A stretch of DNA of 18,597 nucleotides, taken from assembly GCA_011321985.1 (NCBI GenBank), contig DROB01000324.1:1-18597 (forward strand). Direction: 5' to 3'. Both the position numbers and the translations under genes were made by a program. Under the pieces are notes generated by a model that saw only the letters and a program-made list of their open reading frames with translations, did not search any database and had not been told where the DNA came from. Every line of letters begins with the position of its first letter. Positions within the stretch are counted from its first letter, which is position 1. The stretch comes from Gammaproteobacteria bacterium (lineage in GTDB: Bacteria; Pseudomonadota; Gammaproteobacteria; SZUA-229). Shown here in pieces: positions 1-8,632 of this stretch.

Positions 1-246
1 AATAAATACTACTTTGATGATTTTAACTCACTCGTATTTGGTGGTGGCAGCCGCAGGCTGGGTGACCGTCTGTGGCAGGTTGGTGATGTGACCTTTATCG
101 ATGGCCTGCTGGTTAACGGTTCTGCAAAACTGGTCTACTGGTTTGCCGGTATCTCACGCAGGTTGCAGACGGGTATGTTGTACCACTACGCATTCGCCAT
201 GATCGTGGGTGTTTTGATGTTATTTGCCATAGGGCTGATTGCCTGA
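1..246 (+). CDS. nuoL: NADH-quinone oxidoreductase subunit L, C-terminal end (partial)
   Basis: The window opens inside this gene in frame 1, and the last 81 codons and a TGA stop are present. The translation begins NKYYFDDFN and ends in a hydrophobic helix (HYAFAMIVGVLMLFAIGLIA). This matches the NuoL C-terminus: an NK-[WY]-YFD motif after the lateral helix, then the last transmembrane segment. NuoL is the distal antiporter-like proton-pumping subunit of complex I in the inner membrane. The call is supported by nuoM and nuoN following in the standard order. An 81-nt AT-rich gap separates it from nuoM. The antiporter core and catalytic lysines lie upstream of the window and cannot be checked. 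Confidence 0.93.
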   Translation, partial: NKYYFDDFNSLVFGGGSRRLGDRLWQVGDVTFIDGLLVNGSAKLVYWFAGISRRLQTGMLYHYAFAMIVGVLMLFAIGLIA

Positions 247-327
247 AGTGATGAATAATGAAGAATAATAAACAAAAAATAAATAACGGATACCGGTTTT
301 TTTATCCATTGATTTCAGGGAAACCCC

Positions 328-1851
328 ATGTTTACTGATCTACCCCTACTGAGCATAATCGTCTGGTTGCCTATCCTGGGTGGTGTTGCCGTTCTGCTTT
401 CCGGGGATAAAGGAGATGCCAATGGGGTGCGGGTCTTATCACTGGTCATCGCTATTACGACCTTTGTTTTAAGTCTGGGTCTGTACGCTGATTTTGATAC
501 CTCGACAGCGGCTATGCAGTTCGTCGAACACAGGCCATGGATTCCAGCATTTGATATCAACTACCATTTCGGTGTCGATGGGTTTTCCATGCCATTGATT
601 ATCCTGACCAGCTTCACCACTATCCTGGTGATACTTGCCGGTTGGGAGGTGATCAAGAAAAAACCATCGCAATACCTGGCAGCCTTCCTCATCATGGAGG
701 GTCTGATGATCGCGGTATTCTCTGCGCTGGATGCGATTTTCTTCTATGTGTTCTGGGAAGCGATGCTGGTGCCGATGTTCATCCTGATCGGTGTATGGGG
801 TGGTGAACGCCGTGTCTATGCCACCATCAAGTTCTTTATCTACACCTTTATCGGTTCGGTGTTCATGCTGGTGGCGCTCATCTACATGTATTACAAGGGT
901 GGTAGTTTTTCTATCCTGGAGATGCATGCGCTGAAGTTGACGATGAACGAACAGGTGTGGATCTTCCTCGCGTTCCTGGCCGCCTTTGCGGTCAAGGTGC
1001 CGATGTGGCCGGTTCATACCTGGTTGCCGGATGCACACGTAGAAGCACCGACTGGTGGCTCGGTAATACTGGCAGCCATCATGCTGAAGATCGGTGGTTA
1101 TGGTTTCATCCGTTTCAGTATGCCGATCACGCCGGATGCGGCACATTCTCTGGACTGGCTGATCATCCTGATGTCACTGGTGGCGGTGGTCTATATCGGT
1201 TTTGTCGCACTGGTACAGCGCGACATGAAAAAACTGGTGGCCTATTCTTCGATCGCACACATGGGTTTCGTCACCTTAGGGTTGTTCATCGTATTTCAGA
1301 TCTGGGAGAACCCGGCCAATGCTTCAGGCGGAGGTGCCGCCCTGGCCGTCGAAGGTGCGATGATCCAGATGATCTCACATGGCTTTATCTCAGGGGCTAT
1401 GTTCCTGATGATCGGCGTGTTATATGACCGTATGCATACTCGCGAGATCAATGCTTATGGCGGTGTGGTGCATACCATGCCCGTGTTTGCAGCATTTGCG
1501 GTGTTCTTTGCCATGTCGAATGCCGGACTGCCGGGCACATCGGGTTTTGTCGGAGAGTTCATGGTGATCCTTGCCAGTTTCCAGGCGAACTTCTGGTATG
1601 CCTTCCTCGGAGCACTGACATTGATACTGGGCGCTGCTTACACATTATGGATGGTAAAACGTGTTTTCTACGGTGAGATAGCTAATGATGGTGTGCGTGC
1701 CTTAAAGGATCTGAATACGCGAGAATTTGTCATCATGGCGACGTTGGCCATCGCGGTACTGGTTTTAGGCCTGTGGCCAGCACCGGTGGTCGATGTTTTG
1801 CATGCCAGCGTTGAAAATTTTCTGCAACATATCTCTGTTTCTAAATTATAA
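328..1851 (+). CDS. nuoM: NADH-quinone oxidoreductase subunit M
   Basis: This is a membrane antiporter-like subunit of complex I that couples quinone reduction to proton translocation across the inner membrane. The 507 residues are the normal length and form about 14 hydrophobic segments. Family signatures are present. Glu144 in the FWEAML segment matches the essential E144 of E. coli NuoM. Lys223 in FAVKVP is the TM7 lysine. The HTWLPDAHVEAPTGGS motif of the proton_antipo_M family starts near residue 230. The ATG at 328 follows a purine-rich AGGGA Shine-Dalgarno sequence at a suitable distance. It lies between nuoL and nuoN, 29 nt before nuoN, and is clearly co-transcribed with them. No key residue appears to be missing. 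Confidence 0.98.
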   Translation: MFTDLPLLSIIVWLPILGGVAVLLSGDKGDANGVRVLSLVIAITTFVLSLGLYADFDTSTAAMQFVEHRPWIPAFDINYHFGVDGFSMPLIILTSFTTILVILAGWEVIKKKPSQYLAAFLIMEGLMIAVFSALDAIFFYVFWEAMLVPMFILIGVWGGERRVYATIKFFIYTFIGSVFMLVALIYMYYKGGSFSILEMHALKLTMNEQVWIFLAFLAAFAVKVPMWPVHTWLPDAHVEAPTGGSVILAAIMLKIGGYGFIRFSMPITPDAAHSLDWLIILMSLVAVVYIGFVALVQRDMKKLVAYSSIAHMGFVTLGLFIVFQIWENPANASGGGAALAVEGAMIQMISHGFISGAMFLMIGVLYDRMHTREINAYGGVVHTMPVFAAFAVFFAMSNAGLPGTSGFVGEFMVILASFQANFWYAFLGALTLILGAAYTLWMVKRVFYGEIANDGVRALKDLNTREFVIMATLAIAVLVLGLWPAPVVDVLHASVENFLQHISVSKL

Positions 1852-1880
1852 AAGCGACGATCACACCCGGATAAGAAAGA

Positions 1881-3320
1881 ATGACATTAGAATCACTAAA
1901 TATAGCCATCGCTTTACCCGAAATATTTTTGCTGACGATGGCCTGTCTGGTACTGGTGGTAGACGTTTATCTGCCGCAGGAAAAAAGAAACTTTACCTAC
2001 GTGCTCACCCAGTTGTCGCTGATTCTGACGCTGGTATTCATCCTGAGCAACCAGGGCGAAACCCGTGCTCTGGCGTTTAATGATTTGTTTGTGCAGGATG
2101 CGATGGCGGCAACGCTCAAACTGTTTATCGTTATCATCAGTTTTGGTGTGTTCGTTTACTCGAGGGAGTATCTGCAAGCGCGCAATATTTTCAAAGGTGA
2201 GTTTTACGTCCTTGGCCTGTTCAGCATCGTCGGCATGATGTTGATGGTGTCTGCGAATAACCTGTTGATGCTTTACCTGGGTCTTGAGTTACTGTCACTG
2301 TGTTTATACGCGCTGGTGGCTTTCAACCGGGACGATGGCAATGCGTCAGAAGCGGCGATGAAATATTTTGTATTAGGAGCTATCGCATCGGGTATGTTGC
2401 TCTATGGCATGTCTATCCTCTATGGTCTGTCCGGTAGTCTGCAGCTGTCAGAGATCGCACAGGCAGTATCGAGGGCGGAAGGAGCACAGAATATCGGTAT
2501 GATCTTTGCGCTGGTATTTATCGTGGTCGCGCTGGCATTCAAACTGGGTGCGGTACCTTTTCATATGTGGATGCCCGATGTGTACCAGGGGTCTCCCACT
2601 GCAGTCACCGCCCTGATCGGTACTGCGCCAAAACTGGCTGGTTTTGCCATGATCATGCGTCTGATGGTCGAAGCACTGGGTGGCCTGCAGGCTGACTGGC
2701 AGCAGATGGTCATCGTGTTATCTGTATTATCATTGGCAGTAGGCAATGTTATCGCTATCGCGCAGACCAATCTGAAACGGATGTTGGCCTATTCGACCAT
2801 CTCGCACGTTGGTTTTATCCTGCTGGGTATTCTGGCGGGTACCGCTGAAGGCTATTCTTCAGCCATGTTCTATACCATCTCGTATGCTCTGATGTCTCTG
2901 GGTGGTTTCGGTATCATCATGTTGATGGCGCGACAGGGTTTTGAAGCCGATAATATCGACGATCTGAAAGGTTTGAATCAGCGTAGTCCCTGGTTTGCCT
3001 TCATCATGATGATCCTGATGTTGTCGATGGCTGGGGTGCCTCCGACCGTGGGTTTCTGGGCCAAGCTGGCGGTATTGACTGCGGTGGTCGATATTGACCT
3101 GGTGTGGATGGCCATTATCGCGGTATTTTTCTCTATCATCGGCATCTTCTACTATCTGCGGGTGATCAAAGTGATGTATTTTGATGATGCGGTCGATACG
3201 CAGCCACTGGAATGCGGTCGTGATATGCAGATAGCACTGAGTACCAATGGTCTGGCTATCCTTGCTCTTGGACTGTATCCAGCAGCGTTGATGTCGCTCT
3301 GTGTTTCTGTTTTTAGCTAG
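1881..3320 (+). CDS. nuoN: NADH-quinone oxidoreductase subunit N
   Basis: This is the third antiporter-like proton-pumping membrane subunit of complex I. At 479 residues it is close to E. coli NuoN (485). Recognisable landmarks are Glu136 in LYLGLELLSL, the counterpart of the conserved TM5 glutamate, and Lys221 in the AFKLGAVPFHMWMPDVYQGSPT motif, the TM7 lysine and family signature. The ATG at 1881 follows an AAGAAAG purine run. It is the last gene of the nuo operon: the TAG stop is followed within 6 nt by a large inverted repeat and then by over 300 nt with no protein gene. The overlapping open frames on the opposite strand are codon shadows. Confidence 0.98.
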   Translation: MTLESLNIAIALPEIFLLTMACLVLVVDVYLPQEKRNFTYVLTQLSLILTLVFILSNQGETRALAFNDLFVQDAMAATLKLFIVIISFGVFVYSREYLQARNIFKGEFYVLGLFSIVGMMLMVSANNLLMLYLGLELLSLCLYALVAFNRDDGNASEAAMKYFVLGAIASGMLLYGMSILYGLSGSLQLSEIAQAVSRAEGAQNIGMIFALVFIVVALAFKLGAVPFHMWMPDVYQGSPTAVTALIGTAPKLAGFAMIMRLMVEALGGLQADWQQMVIVLSVLSLAVGNVIAIAQTNLKRMLAYSTISHVGFILLGILAGTAEGYSSAMFYTISYALMSLGGFGIIMLMARQGFEADNIDDLKGLNQRSPWFAFIMMILMLSMAGVPPTVGFWAKLAVLTAVVDIDLVWMAIIAVFFSIIGIFYYLRVIKVMYFDDAVDTQPLECGRDMQIALSTNGLAILALGLYPAALMSLCVSVFS

Positions 3321-3325
3321 GGAGC

Positions 3326-3393
3326 CTCTGAACAAGTACCATAAACTCTGGCTTTTGGGTTTCACCCACGGAATTTATGGTACTTGTTCAGAG
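3326..3393. repeat. Perfect 20-bp inverted repeat downstream of nuoN
   Basis: The left arm CTCTGAACAAGTACCATAAA (3326-3345) is the exact reverse complement of 3374-3393. The 28-nt loop contains a smaller hairpin, TGGGT (3356-3360) paired with ACCCA (3364-3368). Transcribed, it would form a long stem at the 3' end of the nuo mRNA. There is no T-run after the right arm, so it is not a classical Rho-independent terminator. It could stabilise the 3' end or be a small palindromic mobile element. No target-site duplication is evident at its borders. Confidence 0.85.
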
Positions 3394-3416
3394 ATACCTG
3401 ATAAAAAAAGATTATC

Positions 3417-3566
3417 AACAGATAGACGCAGATGAACACGGATAAGACCAGGGGATTTCTAAGTTGATCCTGTGTTCTGTGTAGCCGTTTTGATGTTGGG
3501 ATATAATTAGACCGAAGCTGTCCACTCAGCGTCTTTTTAGCGTTGTTATCTGTGTTCATCTGTGGG
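3417..3566. repeat. Degenerate dispersed-type repeat modules (CAGATGAACAC family)
   Basis: The 20-mer at 3426-3445, whose core is CAGATGAACAC, recurs in inverted orientation at 3546-3565 (TTATCTGTGTTCATCTGTGG) with 17 of 20 positions matching. A third related module, TGTGTTCTGTGTAGCC, lies at 3471-3486. Modules of this kind are familiar as non-coding dispersed repeats in many proteobacterial genomes; that statement is recall, not a search. With the inverted repeat before it, this accounts for most of the 3321-3611 gap. I see no plausible protein gene here. A 65-codon frame on the minus strand overlaps it but has no recognisable content. Confidence 0.5.
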
Positions 3567-3611
3567 CCAAGTTGTTTTTCTCTCTATTTTCTGATTATTC
3601 TGCCAAGCATC

Positions 3612-3640
3612 TTGCAATTCACGCATTAAGTCCGTAATAT
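3612..3640 (+). promoter_or_regulatory. Sigma-70 promoter for the initiator tRNA
   Basis: A -35 box TTGCAA (3612-3617) and a -10 box TAATAT (3635-3640) are separated by exactly 17 bp. The tRNA begins 15 nt after the -10, so transcription should start around 3647 with a very short leader. The GC-rich discriminator TCGCGTC just after the -10 is typical of stringently controlled stable-RNA promoters; control by ppGpp is inferred from that. Confidence 0.7.
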
Positions 3641-3654
3641 TCGCGTCTTGTTGT

Positions 3655-3731
<77 letters not shown>

Positions 3732-3806
3732 AAATTTGTTTTCTTGGTGGCATAGATGTACCGGAGCGTGGTTTCGGAGTTCTCTATAAGTACAAGAATT
3801 TTGGAA

Positions 3807-3831
3807 AGGCTCCGTTTACGGGGCCTTTTTG
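3807..3831 (+). terminator. Rho-independent terminator after the initiator tRNA
   Basis: AGGCTCCG (3807-3814) pairs with CGGGGCCT (3819-3826) through eight pairs including one G-T wobble, with a TTTA loop and a run of five T at 3826-3830. It would end the tRNA transcript while letting part of the polymerase pass into rimP, as in the metY-rimP leader of enteric bacteria. Confidence 0.8.
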
Positions 3832-3906
3832 TTACTGGCAGTAAAGTATTTGTCTATAAGCTGTTAATTTTTAAGCACTTATTGTGTTTGTGATATTGTA
3901 GAAGAG

Positions 3907-4392
3907 ATGAGACGAGATCAGACACATCTGTGGGAATTATTTGAGCCAGTGGTTACGGGTATGGGCTTCGATCTAATCGAGATCGAGCATTTTCCCAACC
4001 CGAAACACGGCGTATTGCGTCTGTATATCGACACACCCGCTGGTACTGTCACGGCAGAGGGTAAGCCTAAAGGCATCGTGGTGAATGATTGCTCGGCAGT
4101 GAGCCGCCAGATAAGTGCGTTGATCGATGTGGAAGATCCGATACGTGGTCAATTCAATCTTGAAGTTTCATCGCCAGGACTGGATAGACCTTTAAGAAGA
4201 TTACAGGATTTTCAACGTTTTACCGGTTCTCTGGTCAAAATAAAGACGGTGATGCCGCTGGAAGGGCAGCGTAATTTTAAAGGCCGCCTGCGAGAAGCGA
4301 CGGAAGAGACGGTTATTATCGAGACAGAGACAGAAGAGCTTAGTCTGCCGATGAGTGCCGTAGAAAAGGCACGTATCGTTCCGGAGTTTTAG
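3907..4392 (+). CDS. rimP: Ribosome maturation factor RimP
   Basis: RimP is needed for maturation of the 30S ribosomal subunit; it binds the free subunit and aids S12 incorporation. The 161-residue product has the two expected parts. The N-terminal alpha/beta domain carries MGFDLIEIE and VLRLYIDTPAG, then CSAVSRQISALIDVEDPIRGQFNLEVSSPGLDRPL, the family's most conserved stretch. A C-terminal SH3-like barrel runs from about residue 95. It is slightly longer than E. coli RimP because of an insertion near TAEGKPKGI. The purine run before ATG 3907 sits very close to the start, so the ribosome binding site is weak, but no better in-frame start is visible. It is the first protein gene of the nusA-infB operon. 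Confidence 0.96.
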   Translation: MRRDQTHLWELFEPVVTGMGFDLIEIEHFPNPKHGVLRLYIDTPAGTVTAEGKPKGIVVNDCSAVSRQISALIDVEDPIRGQFNLEVSSPGLDRPLRRLQDFQRFTGSLVKIKTVMPLEGQRNFKGRLREATEETVIIETETEELSLPMSAVEKARIVPEF

Positions 4393-4469
4393 GCCGTAAT
4401 TTCAGGCCGGATTTTTGATTTTTTTTATTGTTTTTTAAAACAGATAGTTATTGATGAGGGTTTAATACC

Positions 4470-5996
4470 ATGAGCAAGGAAATTCTCTACGTTGCTGATG
4501 CCGTTTCGAATGAAAAAGGTGTCGAAAAAGAGATTATATTTGAGGCCATCGAGGCAGCACTTGCTACCGCTACACGCAAGAAAAACGGTAAAGATATCGA
4601 AGTGCGCGTGAGCATCGATCGTGAGACGGGGGATTACGATACGTTCCGTCGCTGGCTGGTGATCGAAGACGATGAACCCATGGAAAATCCTCTGGGTGAA
4701 ATAACCCTGTCTGCCGCGCAGGTCGATGAACCTGAAATCGAAGCGGGTGGTTACGTCGAAGAACAGATCGAATCGGTCGAGTTCGGACGAATTGCCGCGC
4801 AGACGGCGAAACAGGTTATCGTACAGAAGGTCCGCGAAGCAGAACGTGAACGTGTGGTCGAAGCTTATTCCGGACGTGAAGGAGAGTTGGTCATGGGCAC
4901 GGTAAAACGTGTCGAACGCGGTAATGTACACCTGGATCTGGGAAGCGGCGTAGAAGGTTTTATCCCTAAATCAGACATGATTCCTCGTGAAGCGGTTCGC
5001 CCCGGCGACCGGTTACGTGGATACTTGAAAGAAGTGCGATCAGAAACCCGGGGCCCGCAATTATTTATCAGCCGTACCGCACCCGAGTTCCTTGTCGAGC
5101 TGTTCAAACTGGAAGTGCCCGAAGTCGACCAGGGTATGCTCGAGATTATCGGTGGTGCACGCGACCCTGGTTCGCGTGCAAAAATTTCTGTCAGGGCTCT
5201 GGATGGTCGTATCGACCCGGTCGGAGCCTGTGTGGGCATGCGTGGTTCTCGTGTGCAATCGGTATCAAATGAAATTGGTGGGGAACGCGTTGATATCATT
5301 CTATGGAATGATGATCCCGCACAATTTGTCATCAATGCCATGTCGCCAGCCGAGGTGCTCTCGCTGGTGGTAGACGAAGAAGCCAATAGCATGAATATTG
5401 CGGTTGAAGAAGAGAAGCTGGCTATGGCGATCGGTCGAGGTGGTCAGAATATCCGCCTGGCGAGCGAGCTGACTGGTTGGGAACTCAATGTGATGACCGA
5501 AGCGGAAGCTGAAAGCAAGAGTGCGGAAGAGGGTGCCAAATATCTTGAGGTTTTCACCGAACGTCTCGATGTGGATGCGGAAGTGGCTGAGATCCTGGTC
5601 GCAGAAGGTTTTACCACTATCGAAGAAGTGGCTTACGTGCCTGAGGCTGAGCTACTGAGCATCGAAGAGTTTGATGAAGACATCGTGGCTGAGTTACGTA
5701 ACCGTGCCAGTGATTATCTGTTGACGCAGGCGATCATGACAGAAGAAGTGCTGGAAGAGAATCAGCCGCAGGAAGACTTGTTAACCATGGATGGGATGGA
5801 CAAAGAGCTGGCTAATGCACTGGCTGTGAAAGGCATCTGTACTATGGAAGATCTTGCCGAGCAAGCGGTCGATGAGTTAATGGAAGTTGAAGGTATGGAT
5901 GAAGCACGTGCTTCAGAATTGATTATGACGGCACGAGCGCCGTGGTTTGCTGAAGAAGAGGCTGAGGAAGTAGAAGCGGAAGCATCTGCAGAATAA
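4470..5996 (+). CDS. nusA: Transcription termination/antitermination factor NusA
   Basis: NusA binds RNA polymerase and modulates pausing, intrinsic termination and antitermination. The 508 residues show the full proteobacterial layout. The N-terminal polymerase-binding domain covers about 1-130. The S1 domain covers about 138-200 (GELVMGTVKRVERGNVHLDLGSG). KH1 contains VGACVGMRGSRVQSV near 251. KH2 contains IGRGGQNIRLASELTGW with its glycine loop near 322. Two acidic helix-hairpin-helix repeats fill the region from about 365 to 500, ending in a very acidic tail. The C-terminal repeats are typical of gamma- and betaproteobacteria. GAGGG at 4456-4460 gives a good ribosome binding site for ATG 4470. 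It lies 77 nt after rimP and 73 nt before infB. Confidence 0.98.
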   Translation: MSKEILYVADAVSNEKGVEKEIIFEAIEAALATATRKKNGKDIEVRVSIDRETGDYDTFRRWLVIEDDEPMENPLGEITLSAAQVDEPEIEAGGYVEEQIESVEFGRIAAQTAKQVIVQKVREAERERVVEAYSGREGELVMGTVKRVERGNVHLDLGSGVEGFIPKSDMIPREAVRPGDRLRGYLKEVRSETRGPQLFISRTAPEFLVELFKLEVPEVDQGMLEIIGGARDPGSRAKISVRALDGRIDPVGACVGMRGSRVQSVSNEIGGERVDIILWNDDPAQFVINAMSPAEVLSLVVDEEANSMNIAVEEEKLAMAIGRGGQNIRLASELTGWELNVMTEAEAESKSAEEGAKYLEVFTERLDVDAEVAEILVAEGFTTIEEVAYVPEAELLSIEEFDEDIVAELRNRASDYLLTQAIMTEEVLEENQPQEDLLTMDGMDKELANALAVKGICTMEDLAEQAVDELMEVEGMDEARASELIMTARAPWFAEEEAEEVEAEASAE

Positions 5997-6069
5997 GCCG
6001 CCTGAATAGCAAGCGGAAGAACAGTAAGCAATAGAACTTATTTACTAAAATTATTCACTGAGATTATAC

Positions 6070-8628
6070 ATGGCTGAAGTAACAGTAAAACAACTTGCCG
6101 GTGTCGTAGGGACACCCGTCGAACGTTTACTTAAACAGATAAAGGATGCGGGTCTGAACATCGATACCCCTGATTCGCTGATATCTGATAGCGATAAGAT
6201 GACCTTGTTAGGTTTTTTGAGAGGCCAGCATGGAAAGGACAGCAGTGCTGATACTGAAGTTAAGCCGAGAAAGATTGCCCTGAAACGCAAATCGGTGAGC
6301 GAGGTCAAAGGCAGGGGTACAGGTAAAGGTGCCGTATCAATTGAGGTTCGCCGCAAACGTATTATTACCCGACCTGCAGATGTCGTCCAGGAGACAGAGA
6401 CTGTAGCCGCGGATGAGGCGGGGCAGGAAGTGCCCGCCGAGATTACCGAGTTAGAGAAACTTCGTGTAGAACAGGCTCGTCGGGAAGAAGAGCGTGAAAA
6501 CGAGAGAAAACTTAAACTCGAACGCGCTGAGAAACGTGAGCAGGATCAGCATGCTGAAGAATCACGTCTCGCTGAGGTTAAAGCCAAGGCTGAAGCAGAA
6601 GCCAGTCAAAAAGCACCGGCGACATCCCCGGCGGTTAAAGAGAAAATACTTACACCTGATGAGTTGCAGGCGCAGCAGTCACGTGATGAGAAATCATCAT
6701 CGAAAAAACATAAAGGTGAACATAAGGATAAAAGTACACTGTATGGTCGTAAAGAATTGCATGTCTCCTCTGGTAAAAGTGGAAAACGCCAGAAGCGCAA
6801 GGGCAAGGCAGCGAGACGTTCGGTTTCTACGGCTGATGCCAAACACGGTTTCGAAAGACCGGTAGAAGCGATTATTCATGATGTCGTTGTGCCCGAGACC
6901 ATCACAGTCGATGAACTGGCAAGACGTATGTCGATGAAAGCGGGTGAGCTCATCAAGGTCCTGATGCAGATGGGGGTGATGGCAACCATCAATCAGGTGA
7001 TCGATCAGGATACGGCGGTACTGGTTATCGAAGAGCTGGGTCATAATCCGGTCGTGGTCAACGAAGATGACTACGAGAAAGAGTTACTGGCACGTGATAT
7101 TTCCGATCTGGAAGTTACGTCACGCCCACCTGTGGTCACCATCATGGGACATGTCGATCACGGTAAAACCTCACTACTGGATTACATCCGGTCATCAAAG
7201 ATCGCAGCTGGTGAAGCCGGTGGTATCACGCAGCATATCGGTGCCTACCATGTCGAGACCGATAAAGGCGTTATCACTTTTCTGGATACACCTGGACACG
7301 CCGCCTTTACAGCGATGCGTGAACGCGGTGCGAATGCTACAGATATCGTCATCATCGTGGTTGCTGCAGATGACGGAGTCATGCCACAGACCATCGAAGC
7401 GGTGCAACATGCAAAGGCTGCAGAAGTGCCGATTATTATCGCGGTAAATAAGATGGATAAAGAAGGTGCCGACCCTGATCGTGTAAAAACCGAATTGGGT
7501 AATTACGAGATTATTCCTGAAGAATGGGGTGGTGACAACATCTTTGTTAATGTCTCCGCGATGACAGGAGAAGGTGTCGATGCTCTGCTTGATGCTATCT
7601 CATTGCAGGCAGAGCTGATGGAATTATCAGCGGCAGCAGAAGGTCTGGCTAAAGGTGTCGTACTCGAAGCGGCATTAGATAAAGGTCGAGGTGTGACCAC
7701 GACGGTGCTGGTACAGGAAGGTTTGCTGAAGAAAGGTGACATCATGCTGGCAGGTGAAGATTTCGGTCGCGTGCGTGCCATGTTTGACGAGTTTGGTCAT
7801 CCGATAGAAACGGCTGGCCCTTCGATGCCCGCTGTCGTTATCGGTTTATCGAATACGCCTAATGCAGGGGACGAGATGCAGGTGCTGGCGGATGAACGTA
7901 CCGCGCGCGAAGTCTCTCAGAACCGTCAGAATAAAGCACGTGATATGCGACTGGCAACGCAACAGGCTAATAAGCTGGAATCGATGTTCGATCAGATGCA
8001 GGCGGGCGAGGGCAAAAAATTAAATATCCTGCTGAAAGCGGATGTGCAGGGTACCTTGCATGCCATCACCGATTCACTGATGAAGCTGGCGGCTGATAAT
8101 GATGAAGTCGATGTACGGATTGTGGGTTCAGGTGTCGGTGGTATCAATGAGACTGACATCAGCCTGGCGGCAGCATCAAATGCCATCGTGATAGGGTTTA
8201 ATGTCCGTGCCGACGCGGCTGCCAGACGAGCCTCTGCCGAGCGAGGTGTCGAGCTTAATTATTACAGTATTATCTATGAGTTGATCGATGAAGTAACAAA
8301 AGCACTGACCGGTATGCTCGATGCAGAATTCCGTGAACAGATCATCGGTATGGCAAAAGTGCAGGAAGTATTCAAGTCACCGCAGTTTGGTCAGGTAGCG
8401 GGATCGCTGGTTACAGAAGGGGTGATCCGTAAAGATTCTCCTATCCGTGTGCTGCGAGATAACGTCGTGATCTTCGAGGGTGAGCTGGAATCACTGCGCC
8501 GCTTTAAAGACGACGTGAAAGAGGTTAACAGTGGTACCGAATGCGGCATCGGTGTAAAAAACTACGAAGTCAAAGTGGGTGATCAGATCGAAGTATTTGA
8601 ACGTGTAGAAGTCGAACGTACGTTATAG
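6070..8628 (+). CDS. infB: Translation initiation factor IF-2
   Basis: IF-2 is the GTPase that delivers initiator fMet-tRNA to the 30S subunit and promotes subunit joining. The 852 residues start with an IF2_N module (AEVTVKQLAGVVGTPVERLLKQI), followed by a long charged Lys/Glu/Arg-rich coiled region of about residues 110-260. A second IF2_N-like module (ITVDELARRMSMKAGELIKVL) starts near 278. The G domain has G1 GHVDHGKT at 360-367, G3 DTPGH at 406-410 and G4 NKMD at 460-463. The beta-barrel and fMet-tRNA-binding C-terminal domains follow. Length is close to E. coli IF2-alpha (890). The Shine-Dalgarno sequence before ATG 6070 is weak. Shorter IF2 forms from internal starts are known in E. 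coli and were not assessed here. Confidence 0.98.
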   Translation: MAEVTVKQLAGVVGTPVERLLKQIKDAGLNIDTPDSLISDSDKMTLLGFLRGQHGKDSSADTEVKPRKIALKRKSVSEVKGRGTGKGAVSIEVRRKRIITRPADVVQETETVAADEAGQEVPAEITELEKLRVEQARREEERENERKLKLERAEKREQDQHAEESRLAEVKAKAEAEASQKAPATSPAVKEKILTPDELQAQQSRDEKSSSKKHKGEHKDKSTLYGRKELHVSSGKSGKRQKRKGKAARRSVSTADAKHGFERPVEAIIHDVVVPETITVDELARRMSMKAGELIKVLMQMGVMATINQVIDQDTAVLVIEELGHNPVVVNEDDYEKELLARDISDLEVTSRPPVVTIMGHVDHGKTSLLDYIRSSKIAAGEAGGITQHIGAYHVETDKGVITFLDTPGHAAFTAMRERGANATDIVIIVVAADDGVMPQTIEAVQHAKAAEVPIIIAVNKMDKEGADPDRVKTELGNYEIIPEEWGGDNIFVNVSAMTGEGVDALLDAISLQAELMELSAAAEGLAKGVVLEAALDKGRGVTTTVLVQEGLLKKGDIMLAGEDFGRVRAMFDEFGHPIETAGPSMPAVVIGLSNTPNAGDEMQVLADERTAREVSQNRQNKARDMRLATQQANKLESMFDQMQAGEGKKLNILLKADVQGTLHAITDSLMKLAADNDEVDVRIVGSGVGGINETDISLAAASNAIVIGFNVRADAAARRASAERGVELNYYSIIYELIDEVTKALTGMLDAEFREQIIGMAKVQEVFKSPQFGQVAGSLVTEGVIRKDSPIRVLRDNVVIFEGELESLRRFKDDVKEVNSGTECGIGVKNYEVKVGDQIEVFERVEVERTL

Positions 8629-8632
8629 TGTG

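Noticed and set aside
469..1146. 225-codon open frame on the minus strand inside nuoM
   Set aside because: It is fully antisense to nuoM, His/Arg/Gln-rich in a way typical of reversed membrane-protein codons, and has no recognisable domain or ribosome binding site.
957..1427. 156-codon + strand frame within nuoM, which could suggest a frameshift
   Set aside because: nuoM is intact and continuous in its own frame; the alternative frame lacks any family similarity.
2859..3365. 168-codon open frame on the minus strand inside nuoN
   Set aside because: Antisense shadow of nuoN with the same low-complexity His/Gln/Arg composition; its start falls in the inverted repeat.
3362..3559. 65-codon minus-strand frame in the nuoN-tRNA gap
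   Set aside because: It covers the degenerate repeat modules and has no recognisable content, so repeat-derived open frame is more likely than a gene.
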